Shown: positions 14,465 to 22,994, numbered from the stretch's first letter. The stretch is DNA of 38,549 bases from an uncultured Candidatus Saccharibacteria bacterium (GCA_938045445.1 CALIMM010000008.1:1-38549); one strand, 5' to 3'. Notes: generated by a model from the sequence alone, not told the origin. Made by a program: numbers and translations.

Positions 14465-14541
14465 GCCGCTTTAGCTCAGCTGGTCAGAGCAACTGTTTTG
14501 TAAACAGTAGGTCTACGGTTCGAATCCGTAAAGCGGCTCCA
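14465..14541 (+). tRNA. tRNA-Thr (anticodon TGT)
   Basis: Acceptor GCCGCTT/AAGCGGC. The anticodon stem ACTGT/ACAGT holds loop TTTGTAA, anticodon TGT. T arm ACGGTTCGAATCCGT. CCA at 14539-14541. It is five bases after tRNA-Tyr, so both are processed from one transcript. Confidence 0.97.
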
Positions 14542-14554
14542 TACGTATATAGCG

Positions 14555-14583
14555 AAGACTTTCTTAAGGAGGAGGTCTTTTTT
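14555..14583 (+). terminator. Terminator after the tRNA pair
   Basis: Imperfect stem AAGACTTTCTT / AGGAGGTCTT (with G-T pairs) followed by TTTTTT. Confidence 0.65.
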
Positions 14584-14741
14584 GTTTTTGCAGTCACGTA
14601 CCGGTTGTAATTGGTGAAAGCTTATTCTCCACTCTCTGCAATTGGCGCACAAAGAACAATGTTGGAAGCGTGGTAATTGTAGTGAGTATAGCGATATATC
14701 AAAAGGGCTTGAGCAGCGAGAAACCCTGCCCTGAGAACGTA

Positions 14742-14772
14742 AATAAGGCAGTATACATACTGCTGCCTTATT
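14742..14772 (-). terminator. Terminator after the TPR gene
   Basis: Perfect 10-bp stem AATAAGGCAG / CTGCCTTATT. An alternative inner pairing CAGTAT/ATACTG is possible. It lies about 40 bases after the TPR stop. Confidence 0.7.
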
Positions 14773-14812
14773 GATTGTATTTAGCCCTTATTATACCTTT
14801 TACCGTTTGACG

Positions 14813-15709
14813 CTACATCGTAATGCGGCGTGGTGCGCTGCGCTGGATGCGGTTAGCGGGCATTGGAGCTCGTGCTGGCGGATGAACAGTGGATGACTGT
14901 CGACTGTAGGCGGCATTTGGCTGCGGCTGCAGAGGTGCTTGAGTATACGCTGGCGCTGCTGGAGCAGGCAATGCAGTTGGTGGATGGTAATACGCCGTTG
15001 AAGGTTGGTGCTCTACCTGCTGAGACGGCACAGTAATGCGTTGCTGAGGTTGCTGGCGAGGTTCTGGTTGTGCTTGGTGCTGCTGGTGTTGTGGCGATTG
15101 CGCAGAAGTAGACTGGGGTTTCATCTTGGCTCGAATGTGCTGGGCTTTTTTGTGATTACCAGCGCGTTCGTAGCCTTCAGCCAGGAGCTGATATGTTTGG
15201 GTGCCAGGTTCTAGTTTGGCAGCTCGCTCGAGTGACTCTAGCATTTTCTTACTATGGCCGAGCTTTTCCTGTACCTTGGCATAGGCAATATGCCGCGCAG
15301 CCAGCTTATCCTCCATTGCCAGTGCTTGTTCAAAGGCGAGAGCAGCTTTGTCGTAGCGCTTGGTTTCGTAATAGATGAGGCCAACATTGTGCAAGCTCGA
15401 GGCGCTTGGCTCGAGGCTTTGGGCGATCTCAAAACACTCAATCGCATCATCAAATGCCTTCTGCTTGGCGTATAAAATACCGAGACGATTATATGCGGTT
15501 GCATTACGCTCATCTACCCGCAGGATCGTGAGCAGTGCCTTCTCGGCGCGGAGATAACGACGATCACGGAGTGATTCCTGAGCTACCTCCCACAGGCGAT
15601 CAAGCTTGCCCGAGAGGCGCATTGGTAATTGTGAGGTGGTCTCGGCAACTGATTGCTGCTGCCATAAGGCAAAGGCACCAGCGCAGGCTACCAATAATAA
15701 TCCATACAT
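14813..15709 (-). CDS. Membrane-anchored TPR protein
   Basis: 298 residues from ATG 15709. An N-terminal helix (YGLLLVACAGAFALWQQQS) anchors it. Residues 30-180 contain four or so tetratricopeptide repeats, clearly seen as NATAYNRLGILYAKQKAFDD and SSLHNVGLIYYETKRYDKAA. Residues 185-298 are Gln/Pro/Ala/Tyr-rich and disordered, ending basic. TPR domains hold protein complexes together; no partner can be named. The frame opens six codons earlier, but that part contains the -10 box, so ATG 15709 is preferred. It follows the delta-prime-like gene by two bases yet has its own promoter. Confidence 0.88.
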   Translation of the reverse strand: MYGLLLVACAGAFALWQQQSVAETTSQLPMRLSGKLDRLWEVAQESLRDRRYLRAEKALLTILRVDERNATAYNRLGILYAKQKAFDDAIECFEIAQSLEPSASSLHNVGLIYYETKRYDKAALAFEQALAMEDKLAARHIAYAKVQEKLGHSKKMLESLERAAKLEPGTQTYQLLAEGYERAGNHKKAQHIRAKMKPQSTSAQSPQHQQHQAQPEPRQQPQQRITVPSQQVEHQPSTAYYHPPTALPAPAAPAYTQAPLQPQPNAAYSRQSSTVHPPARAPMPANRIQRSAPRRITM

Positions 15710-15724
15710 AGTTATAGTATACCA
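15710..15724 (-). promoter_or_regulatory. TPR gene promoter, leaderless layout, overlapping the upstream stop codon
   Basis: Extended -10 TGG-TATACT (TATACT at 15716-15721), six bases before ATG 15709. The box is built over the last codons of the upstream gene and ends one base before its TAA stop (15712-15714). Confidence 0.65.
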
Positions 15725-16539
15725 CATGCCAGCAGCTGAATCCGCACGCTGGCATTAGCAGTAATGCGCTCGTGTGCGCGTGCGATATGCTCTGCCTGGG
15801 CAAGCAGCTGCTGCGATGGTTGCGTCCGGAGTGTATGCCATGCAATGTGCAACACACACTCAAGCAAGAGCAATGCACGAGCTCGATCGTGGCTATAGCG
15901 CTGCCCAATTACGATGCGTTGGCGGGTAGCACCAGTGATATACTGACGCGCGTCGGTCATTGCCAGGGCAATAGTGCGAAACTCCTCGCTATTGGCAGCC
16001 AAGCGTGCGATCGTCGCAGGTTGCTGCTGAGCAATAAACTGCAGCTGGGCGCGGCGCGTCGGGTCAATAATGCCAAGTTGGCCAAGCTGAGCAGCTGTTT
16101 GGGTTTGCTGAGGTGGGATAATACGGACGGTCTGGACGCGTGAGCGAATTGTTGCCAGCAAGCGTTGGGGCTGATGGCTGGTGAGGATGAGATGAAGCGC
16201 GTGAGGCGGCTCTTCGAGGAGCTTAAGGAAGGCATTTTGGGCGGCAGGTGTCATTCGGTCGGCATCATCGATAATGACAAACTGCCGAGCCGCTGCCTTG
16301 CCCTGAGTAAGCGCGTGAAGCGAGCGGATGTCATCAACGCGAATTGTCCCGCGCTGCTGGTCGTCATGGCCCTGACTGGTATGAGGCTGGAGGATAAGTG
16401 CGGTGCGGCCTGCAACCTGCTGTGCTGCAGTCATAAGCCCAAGCCCAGGCGCACCAACAAGAAGCAATGACTGTGGTGGCTGCTGCGCTAGCTGGGCAAG
16501 ACGCTGCTCGGTGCGGGGGTTATAAACGAGCGATGGCAT
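15712..16539 (-). CDS. holB: DNA polymerase III delta-prime-like clamp-loader subunit
   Basis: 275 residues from ATG 16539. The AAA+ core shows LLVGAPGLGLMTAAQ (a Walker A without the GKT lysine-threonine), FVIIDDADRMTPAAQNAFLKLLEEPP (the characteristic delta-prime Walker B region) and LILTSHQPQRLLATIRSRVQ (sensor 1 and an SR-type finger). In the family, delta-prime is the ATP-inactive stator that helps load the sliding clamp. The degraded Walker A supports delta-prime rather than gamma/tau. It overlaps the end of the upstream pseudouridine synthase gene by 20 bases and has a GAGGGAG site, so translation is coupled. Symbol given by motif, not by a search. Confidence 0.82.
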   Translation of the reverse strand: MPSLVYNPRTEQRLAQLAQQPPQSLLLVGAPGLGLMTAAQQVAGRTALILQPHTSQGHDDQQRGTIRVDDIRSLHALTQGKAAARQFVIIDDADRMTPAAQNAFLKLLEEPPHALHLILTSHQPQRLLATIRSRVQTVRIIPPQQTQTAAQLGQLGIIDPTRRAQLQFIAQQQPATIARLAANSEEFRTIALAMTDARQYITGATRQRIVIGQRYSHDRARALLLLECVLHIAWHTLRTQPSQQLLAQAEHIARAHERITANASVRIQLLACGIL

Positions 16540-17698
16540 CGGCTCCCTCAGGAAAGAGTGCCATAAAGGCTGCTGGCGGCGGTGCAACAAACGTCTGGCG
16601 CAGGCCAGCACGAGTCGTGATTTCGAGCTGGTAGGCGTGCAGAAGGAGGCGCTCCCCTGCCGATCCATAGACGCGATCACCAACAATCGGTGTGCCAATA
16701 TATGCCAGATGGACGCGCAGCTGATGTGTCCGGCCAGTGCGGGGGCGCAGAGCGAGTAAGCTCAGGCTGGGCTGCGTGGCGAGTACTTTGTAGATTGTTT
16801 GGGCAGATTTGCCGCGTGGATCGGCCCGGAAGGTACTTGGCGCGGCTGGGTTGCGCCCCAGCGGGACATCAATCTTGGCTTGCTGCTGACGGGGTTGCCC
16901 TGCCACAACCGCTAGATATGTCTTCTTGGCGTGGCGCTCGGCAAATTGCTTCTTAAGCCGCTGGAAAGCCTCGGGCGTACGTGCGCCAATCATCACCCCG
17001 CTGGTATCGCGGTCTAGCCGATGCACAATCCCTGGCCGATTTGTCTCCAGCCCAACCGAAGTATAACGCCGGAAGAAGTCCGCAACCGTAAACTCATCAT
17101 TGAGCGCACCCTTGCTATGTGTGAGGACACCGGCTGGCTTATTGATAACGATCACATCATCATCGATGTAGAGGATGGGGAGGGTTTTGTCGCTATAGTC
17201 GACCGCGTTAGGCAGGTTGATGGCGATACTATCAGTCTCTGCTACGAGCTGGCGCGGCTGGCAGACGACTCTATCGTTGACAGCGACGTGACCAGCCTTG
17301 ATATGCTTTTGCCAGGTGGAGCGACTGGTCTCGGGGTAGCGAGCCGCAAGTAGGCTATCAAGGCGCTGGGTGGTGCGCTGCTGCTGGAAGAGGTAAACGT
17401 CTTTACCTTTGAATGGTAGGCCGTAGGTCGTGATGTCGCTGAGTGGGTTGGAGAGAATTTCCCCTGTTGCATCACTTTTTGCGGCGTAGATCTGCTGCAT
17501 GATATAGGATGCTTGATCCTCCGCTGTGTCGTCGATGAGCAGAAAGTATTGCCGGCGGTCGAAGCAAAAACGCACCAGCTGGTTGATAGGCTGTGGGTGG
17601 CTACTGGCGATTTGGTCGATGTGACGCGGGACATTATCGTCAGTTGCTTGACGAAACTGGCGTAAGATAGCAAGGAGGTCGCTTGATGTGATTTTCAT
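16520..17698 (-). CDS. RluA-family 23S/tRNA pseudouridine synthase with N-terminal extension
   Basis: 392 residues. Residues 1-105 are an extension not usual in RluD. An S4-type RNA-binding domain follows (QRLDSLLAARYPETSRSTWQ, about 112-165). The catalytic domain has IVHRLDRDTSGVM with the catalytic Asp (HRLDRDTSG), and the GRTHQLRVHLA block near residue 325. These enzymes convert selected uridines of rRNA or tRNA to pseudouridine. The exact target (RluA, C or D type) cannot be assigned. It begins 25 bases after trpS and overlaps the delta-prime gene, so it lies in a trpS-rlu-holB transcript. Confidence 0.93.
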   Translation of the reverse strand: MKITSSDLLAILRQFRQATDDNVPRHIDQIASSHPQPINQLVRFCFDRRQYFLLIDDTAEDQASYIMQQIYAAKSDATGEILSNPLSDITTYGLPFKGKDVYLFQQQRTTQRLDSLLAARYPETSRSTWQKHIKAGHVAVNDRVVCQPRQLVAETDSIAINLPNAVDYSDKTLPILYIDDDVIVINKPAGVLTHSKGALNDEFTVADFFRRYTSVGLETNRPGIVHRLDRDTSGVMIGARTPEAFQRLKKQFAERHAKKTYLAVVAGQPRQQQAKIDVPLGRNPAAPSTFRADPRGKSAQTIYKVLATQPSLSLLALRPRTGRTHQLRVHLAYIGTPIVGDRVYGSAGERLLLHAYQLEITTRAGLRQTFVAPPPAAFMALFPEGADAIARL

Positions 17699-17723
17699 AC
17701 AATGACTCCATCTCGCGCTCTAC

Positions 17724-18755
17724 TCATGATGTACTCCGCAGGCCAACCGCCTTTTGTACGCGGAGGAGCGTGATGCTAGCGACCTCATTCATCGCTCGCT
17801 CAGAGCGCTCGAGAGTAGCAAGCAGTGTCTCGTCGGAAATGTCCGCAAGCCGCGTTTGAAAATCAGTGAGGAAAGCAGCTACTGCCTCGGCCACCGCACG
17901 CTTGAGTGGGCCATATTGGGTCTGCCCTACCCACTCGGCATTTACCTCGGCTTGCGGGCGGTTGGTCAAGATTGCAAGCAGCTGAAGTAGATTGGTAATA
18001 CCCGGCTGACGTTGCCAGTCGAAGTTGATAACGCCAAGCGAATCTGTCGTGGCAGCCATGATCTTTTTGCGTGCTTGAGCGGGGGTGTCGGCAAGGTTGA
18101 TCTTGGACTTTTGGTCGGTTGAACTCTTACTCATCTTCTTTTCTGGGTTCGTCAGGCTGCGAATGCGTAGACCGGTGTCGCGCTGGATGAAGGCGGTTTG
18201 CTTGGCAGTTGGCTCTGGCACAGTGAAGAGCTCGCCAAACTTATGATTCATACGCAGGGCAATATCTCGCGTAATCTCCAGGTGCTGGAACTGATCCTCA
18301 CCGACTGGCACCCATCGGGCGTTGTAAAGAAGGATATCAGCTGCCATCAGAACAGGGTAATTAAAGAGCCCAACGGTGACATTGTTGGTGTCAGCCGACT
18401 TTTCTTTAAACTGCGTCATCCGGCTCATCTCGCCAAAGCCAGTAAAGCAGTCCAAAATCCACGTGAGCTCACTGTGTGCTGGGATGAAGCTCTGCCGGTA
18501 GAGAAGCGTATGCTCATCGGTGATGTCGAGCCCTGCTGCGATGAAGTACTTGAGGTTGGTTAGCGTATTCTCGTAAAGTGTCGTGTGGTCGATCGGTGTG
18601 GTAAAGCTGTGGAGGTCGGGCACAAACATGTTGAGCTGGTAGCGCCCAGCATAGTGCTGCTGCAACTGTACCATTGGCACAAAAGCACCAAGATAATTGC
18701 CAAGCGTTGGCTCTTCATTGCTACGAATTCCGGTGAGGATAACTTCTTTGGACAT
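17724..18755 (-). CDS. trpS: Tryptophanyl-tRNA synthetase
   Basis: 343 residues, the normal class I length. The HIGH-equivalent TLGNYLGA is at about residue 16 and the KMSKS loop (NPEKKMSKSS) near 205. The Trp-binding region (LMAADILLYNARWVPVGEDQ) is conserved. It charges the tRNA-Trp encoded at 9642. Start ATG 18755 lies six bases after TATACT with no ribosome binding site, so even this essential gene seems to be leaderless. It is the first gene of the trpS-pseudouridine synthase-holB run. Confidence 0.97.
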   Translation of the reverse strand: MSKEVILTGIRSNEEPTLGNYLGAFVPMVQLQQHYAGRYQLNMFVPDLHSFTTPIDHTTLYENTLTNLKYFIAAGLDITDEHTLLYRQSFIPAHSELTWILDCFTGFGEMSRMTQFKEKSADTNNVTVGLFNYPVLMAADILLYNARWVPVGEDQFQHLEITRDIALRMNHKFGELFTVPEPTAKQTAFIQRDTGLRIRSLTNPEKKMSKSSTDQKSKINLADTPAQARKKIMAATTDSLGVINFDWQRQPGITNLLQLLAILTNRPQAEVNAEWVGQTQYGPLKRAVAEAVAAFLTDFQTRLADISDETLLATLERSERAMNEVASITLLRVQKAVGLRSTS

Positions 18756-18761
18756 ATACGT

Positions 18762-18770
18762 AGTATAGCA
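18762..18770 (-). promoter_or_regulatory. trpS promoter, leaderless layout
   Basis: Extended -10 TGC-TATACT on the minus strand (TATACT 18762-18767), six bases before ATG 18755. Confidence 0.65.
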
Positions 18771-18839
18771 TTTTCGGTGGCGAGTTTGAATAAGCGGTCA
18801 GAACATGCAGTATATGAGGTACTATACGAAACGATATCA

Positions 18840-18869
18840 TTGACATAGCGTAGCGTTTCTGGTTAGCTA
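18840..18869 (+). promoter_or_regulatory. Possible promoter of the GH32 gene
   Basis: TTGACA (18840-18845), 18-base spacer, TAGCTA (18864-18869). A leader of about 125 bases would follow. The -10 is poor. GAAACG and CGTTTC half-sites flank and overlap it and could bind a regulator, but this is only a suggestion. Confidence 0.35.
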
Positions 18870-18999
18870 GATAGTAAGGATTCGTTTCGAACAATCGAGA
18901 CGAGAGGAGTTAAGAAAGACGACAGGAGAACGCCACGAACGACACTCATAATGTACTGTGTATTGATTTGCTAATGTCAAGAAAAATCTAAGGAGCACC

Positions 19000-20646
19000 A
19001 TGCTAAAAACCATCAAAACGAAAAAAAATACGACAAAATACACTCTTGTTGCGCTGGTGGCAGGCTTTGCGCTGCTGAGCGTGGGGTCGAGTTATATTCA
19101 CGCACGATCTGCTCAGAAACTCAGCAATAGCAATCTATCTAACATTACTGCCAACACCAATACTGATGGATTCCAGCAATCAAACCACTACAATACGCCA
19201 AAAGGCTTCATGAATGACATCCAGACAATCTTCAAAGGAACAGATGACTACTACCACCTTTACTACTTGCTCAATAAAAACTATAAGTCGAGCAATGATG
19301 GCACTGAGTGGTACCATATTCGCACGAAGGATTGGGAGCACTTTGAAGATCTTGGTGTGGCGATTCCTAAGTTTGTTAACGGCTGGTCGGCAGTTGCCTC
19401 GGGTTCGGTGTATCAGAATAGTAATGGATTTTTCCATGATTTGCCCAAAACGGCAATAATTGCCTACTTTACGAGCTATACTGAGACCGGACAGCACCAA
19501 TATGCGGCATATTCACTCGATGATGGTCGCACCTACCACCCGTATAATCACAGCCAGCCAGTCATGAAGGCAGAGTCCAAAGAGCAGAATTTCCGCGACC
19601 CACACGTCTGGTACAATGAATCTACCAAGAAGCTGATGATGTATCTGGCTGAGGGTGATAAGGTTGGTATCTACTCAAGTACTGACGGAAAAAAGTGGGA
19701 ATACCAGGGCGCAACCATGCTCAACGGTAGCACGCTTGACGGCAAAGATCTTGGCCTTATCGAGTGCCCTAACCTCAAGAGCTTCTATGATCCACAAACA
19801 AAGACTACTAAGCACGCACTATTCTTTGGGGCTAATGGCTATCAATATGGTTCGACAACTGGCAGCTACTACATAATTGGCCACCTCGAAGCCAATGGTA
19901 ACTTTGTCGCCGAGCAGCAGCCAGAGCGGCTTGACCACGGAACGGATTACTACGGCGCTAATTACTACCAAGAAAGCCCAACACGCGTTAAGAGTATTGG
20001 CTGGATGGGTAACTGGGAGTACTCACAAGGGCAGATTCTGAAGGATGACGGTCAAGAAGCGAAGCATATCGGCTCGATGAGCTCAACCCATTCTCTCTCG
20101 ATGACCCAAAAGGATGGAAAGTATGTCGTGCGGTCGCGCTTGATCAATAACAATGCCCGCACCAGCGGTCTCCGCACAAAGCAATCGGCCCGAACGTCTA
20201 AGATTGCACCTGATGGCTACCACAAAGAATTGCTCAAAGTCAATCGCAAAGCCTCGCAAGAGATTAGCCTTCACTTTGCAAACAATACGGCCAATACGAA
20301 AGGTCACGTTCGGGTCTTTATCAACCAAAAGGATAGTCGTGTGAGTGTTGACCTTAACACCGAGACTGGCACCTACGAGGTGAAGCGGAATAGCTCGAAG
20401 ATTACCGGTGAAGCGAAAAATAAGTACGAGAAGGCGTATGCAGTATATAATAATTGGCAAAATCGCCAGCGCTACTTTGTCTATCTCGTTGCCGACAAAG
20501 GGAGCCTTGAGATTGCTATGCCAGATGGGCAGATCTATTCGCTGATGAAGCTATCAAGTGATCCAAACATGCAAGTTGTGGTGGAGTCGAGCACCGACAA
20601 TAGTGTATCGGCAACGCTATGTGACTTCCAAAACAGAACACGGTAA
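19000..20646 (+). CDS. Secreted glycoside hydrolase family 32 (fructan hydrolase)
   Basis: 548 residues. Ribosome binding site AAGGAG precedes ATG 19000. Residues 1-37 are a signal peptide (basic start, ALVAGFALLSVG core). The catalytic five-bladed propeller has the three GH32 motifs: nucleophile Asp73 in GFMNDIQ, the stabiliser Asp200 in FRDPHVWY, and the acid/base Glu255 in LIECPNL. A C-terminal beta-sandwich (about 385-548) follows. It should cleave beta-fructosidic bonds in levan, inulin or sucrose-type sugars outside the cell; the substrate is not certain. No LPxTG or other anchor is seen. Lys/Asn/Ser-rich codon choice suggests transfer, perhaps from a Firmicute. No sugar transporter gene is adjacent. 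Confidence 0.93.
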   Translation: MLKTIKTKKNTTKYTLVALVAGFALLSVGSSYIHARSAQKLSNSNLSNITANTNTDGFQQSNHYNTPKGFMNDIQTIFKGTDDYYHLYYLLNKNYKSSNDGTEWYHIRTKDWEHFEDLGVAIPKFVNGWSAVASGSVYQNSNGFFHDLPKTAIIAYFTSYTETGQHQYAAYSLDDGRTYHPYNHSQPVMKAESKEQNFRDPHVWYNESTKKLMMYLAEGDKVGIYSSTDGKKWEYQGATMLNGSTLDGKDLGLIECPNLKSFYDPQTKTTKHALFFGANGYQYGSTTGSYYIIGHLEANGNFVAEQQPERLDHGTDYYGANYYQESPTRVKSIGWMGNWEYSQGQILKDDGQEAKHIGSMSSTHSLSMTQKDGKYVVRSRLINNNARTSGLRTKQSARTSKIAPDGYHKELLKVNRKASQEISLHFANNTANTKGHVRVFINQKDSRVSVDLNTETGTYEVKRNSSKITGEAKNKYEKAYAVYNNWQNRQRYFVYLVADKGSLEIAMPDGQIYSLMKLSSDPNMQVVVESSTDNSVSATLCDFQNRTR

Positions 20647-20681
20647 CATAACACAAGAAGAATTCTTCTCTAATAGACAAT

Positions 20682-20710
20682 AAAGCTCTCTTGTTACAGA
20701 GAGCTTTTAT
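20682..20710 (+). terminator. Terminator after the GH32 gene
   Basis: Perfect stem AAAGCTCTCT / AGAGAGCTTT with loop TGTTAC, then TTATTAT. A 14-bp palindrome, AGAAGAATTCTTCT (20656-20669), lies just before it. Confidence 0.85.
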
Positions 20711-20768
20711 TATATCGCGAGAGGCGTAGGAGTGCGCAGCACTGGCATGCCAAGCATCCAAGAATGGT

Positions 20769-21560
20769 TTACTGTTCGAGGTGTTTAGCAATAAGTTTGG
20801 CATAGCGTTTGCGAATCTCGTGACCGGTAATCGCCGTCTCGATCACGACATTGCGACGCCGGCGCTGGATTGCCTTAAAGTGCTTTGGTATCATCACCGC
20901 ATCGAGTGTACCATACAGGATAGTCATTGGTAATGGTGGCAGGGCGCAGGCATCACCGAGCGATGTTTGGAGCAAAATGCTATTGCGTGCCGTCTTGGTA
21001 TATGGCGAAAACCCTTCGCGGCTGACATGAAAATTCTTCTGCGTCCGCTTGTATTGATTAACTGCGCCAATGAGCTTTGGTGACGCGTTGATCGCCTTAA
21101 GAAATCCTTTGCCAATTGTCTTGAGTAGTGCCTCGCGTAGCGGGCGCTTAGCAATATCACTTGGTAGATAGATCGGTGGTGAGCACAGCACAAGCTTTTG
21201 GACGCGGCGAGGAAACAGCTTGGTGTATTCGATTGCGACTAGTGTACCGAGCGAATGCCCGCACAAGATCACTTGGCGCAGCGGCGCAGCATGGCGAATC
21301 GTTTTGCGTAGGGCACGCGCATGATCAGTCAGGGTATAATCGGGCCAGGCAGGCTTGCGCGATTGGCCAAAGCCTAGCAAATCAACTGCCAAGACTGGTT
21401 GGTCGCCAAGTTGATTCAGTACATCTTGCCAAATATTATGATTTACCCCGATACCGTGTATAAGGACAATAACCGGCCGAGATATGTCGTGCCAATCGCC
21501 AAATACCTGGGCATGCAGCGGATACGCCAGGCCAAATAGTTCGTGGAGTTTGTCGTACAT
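20769..21560 (-). CDS. Alpha/beta hydrolase
   Basis: 263 residues from ATG 21560 (an in-frame ATG at 21581 would add seven). The fold is clear: oxyanion loop LIHGIGVNHNIW, nucleophile elbow CGHSLGTLVAIEY (Ser near 102), an acid in LYGTLDAVM, and the catalytic His in AITGHEIRKR near the C-terminus. The lid region (RPLREALLKTIGKGFLKAIN) is basic. Substrate unknown; candidates are esters or lactones. A TACAAT box lies 11 bases and a weaker TATCAC box six bases before ATG 21560. It stands alone, convergent with the GH32 gene. Confidence 0.9.
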   Translation of the reverse strand: MYDKLHELFGLAYPLHAQVFGDWHDISRPVIVLIHGIGVNHNIWQDVLNQLGDQPVLAVDLLGFGQSRKPAWPDYTLTDHARALRKTIRHAAPLRQVILCGHSLGTLVAIEYTKLFPRRVQKLVLCSPPIYLPSDIAKRPLREALLKTIGKGFLKAINASPKLIGAVNQYKRTQKNFHVSREGFSPYTKTARNSILLQTSLGDACALPPLPMTILYGTLDAVMIPKHFKAIQRRRRNVVIETAITGHEIRKRYAKLIAKHLEQ

Positions 21561-21640
21561 ACTAGTGTGATATTGTATCATTTTTGGCGGGCTGGCTGCA
21601 AAAGAATGGTGACATTATGCATATAAGGGACTTGTTAACA

Positions 21641-21657
21641 CTTCTAGTGTCTAGAAG
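21641..21657. repeat. Perfect hairpin upstream of the hydrolase gene
   Basis: CTTCTAG-TGT-CTAGAAG, 7+7 bases, in the gap between the rpsI terminator and the alpha/beta hydrolase. No T run follows. It may be a second stop signal or an operator. Confidence 0.45.
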
Positions 21658-21699
21658 CTACACTCTATCTCACCACCCTTAGTAATATTTTACTTATAG

Positions 21700-21730
21700 C
21701 AAATACCCTGCCATATTGACAGGGTATTTG
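21700..21730 (-). terminator. Terminator of the infA-rpsI ribosomal operon
   Basis: Perfect 11-bp stem CAAATACCCTG / CAGGGTATTTG with a nine-base loop, 21 bases after the rpsI stop. Confidence 0.85.
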
Positions 21731-21750
21731 TGAAGCGTAGGCAAGAATGC

Positions 21751-22149
21751 TTAACGCTTCGAGTATTGCTCGCGTTTGCGGGCGCTGCGCAAACCGTATT
21801 TTTTGCGCTCTTTTTCACGTGGGTCGCGGCGCAAGAATTCGGCCTTCTTGAGCGTACCACGTAGGTCTGGTGCACCGACGGTAATCGCTTTGGCGATTGC
21901 CATCTTGATAGCATCAACCTGACCGCTGAGGCCACCACCCTTCACCAGGACGGTAACATCAAACTCTTTTTGCTTGCCAACCAAGGCCAGTGGGTCAGTC
22001 ACTTCAGCTAGCAATGTCTTGTTGCCTGACAGGTAGTCAAGCGCTGACTTGCCATTGATCGTTACATTTCCCTTACCTTTGACCAGTCGAGCGCGGGCAG
22101 TAGCGCTTTTGCGCCGGCCAAGACCATAATCGTATGTTGCTTGTGCCAT
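21751..22149 (-). CDS. rpsI: 30S ribosomal protein S9
   Basis: 132 residues. The GRRKSATARARL start and the basic C-terminal tail ending SARKREQYSKR, which reaches the P-site tRNA, are both present. It directly follows rplM with no gap (stop and start abut), the conserved bacterial pair. It is the last gene of the operon. Confidence 0.98.
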   Translation of the reverse strand: MAQATYDYGLGRRKSATARARLVKGKGNVTINGKSALDYLSGNKTLLAEVTDPLALVGKQKEFDVTVLVKGGGLSGQVDAIKMAIAKAITVGAPDLRGTLKKAEFLRRDPREKERKKYGLRSARKREQYSKR

Positions 22150-22587
22150 TTATTGTACCTCTACTTTCTCTGGTTGCTGTGCGGTGTGGGCGTGCTCTTC
22201 GCCAGCAAAGACGCGGAGACGAGCCAGGCGATCTGCTGCAAGCTTGTTCTTGGGCAACATGCCCTTCACAGCAGCAGTAATGATACGTTCTGGTGCGTTT
22301 TCGCGCACTTCCTTGAGCTGAGCGTCTTTGATGCCACCAGGGAAACCACTGTGATGGTAGTAGATCTTATCCGTCTCTTTTTTACCAGTCACAACAGCCT
22401 TGGCTGCGTTGATGACGACAACGTAGTCACCTCCATCGACGTGCGGCGTGTAAGTTGGCTTGTATTTGCCGACCAAGTACTGCGCAATGGTTGTCGCAGT
22501 GCGGCCAAGTGGTGCTTGGCTTGCGTCGATTAAGATCCAGCGCCGGCTAACATCGGCTGGCTTCTGCGAAAATGTTTTGTGAGCCAT
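22150..22587 (-). CDS. rplM: 50S ribosomal protein L13
   Basis: 145 residues. Conserved blocks are RRWILIDASQAPLGRTAT, YTPHVDGGDYVVVINA and KGMLPKNKLA. L13 is an early assembly protein of the large subunit. It follows rplQ by two bases. L13-S9 attached to the alpha operon is a known arrangement in several phyla. Confidence 0.98.
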   Translation of the reverse strand: MAHKTFSQKPADVSRRWILIDASQAPLGRTATTIAQYLVGKYKPTYTPHVDGGDYVVVINAAKAVVTGKKETDKIYYHHSGFPGGIKDAQLKEVRENAPERIITAAVKGMLPKNKLAADRLARLRVFAGEEHAHTAQQPEKVEVQ

Positions 22588-22589
22588 AA

Positions 22590-22994
22590 CTATTTCGCCT
22601 CCTTTGTGGTTGCCTCGGGCTTAGGCATTGGCTTGAGCTCGTCAACAAACTCAATCATTGCCATCTGCGCACCATCACCACGGCGCAGACGTGTCCGATA
22701 CACACGCACGTGGCCACTTGGCCGATGGCTGAGTTGCGGGGCAATCTGGTCAACCAGCTTGATCGCGGCAGCTTGCGTGCTGAGCCCGGCAATGACAGCG
22801 CGGCGATGAGCAAGGTCACCCTTCTTAGCTTTAGTAATGAGCTTTTCGATGTAGCGCACCAACTCTTTGGCCTTGGGTAGCGTCGTTTCGATTCGCTCCT
22901 CAACAACCAAGCTGGTTGCCAGGCCTTTGAGCAGGGCTCGACGTTGATCGCGTTCGCGGCCGAGCTTGCGCCCTTTGTATCCGTGTCGATGCAT
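22590..22994 (-). CDS. rplQ: 50S ribosomal protein L17
   Basis: 134 residues. The start MHRHGYKGRKLGRERDQR, the LATSLVVEERIETTLPKAKE block and the RLRRGDGAQMA end of the conserved part are typical. It abuts rpoA, the universal bacterial order. Confidence 0.98.
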   Translation of the reverse strand: MHRHGYKGRKLGRERDQRRALLKGLATSLVVEERIETTLPKAKELVRYIEKLITKAKKGDLAHRRAVIAGLSTQAAAIKLVDQIAPQLSHRPSGHVRVYRTRLRRGDGAQMAMIEFVDELKPMPKPEATTKEAK

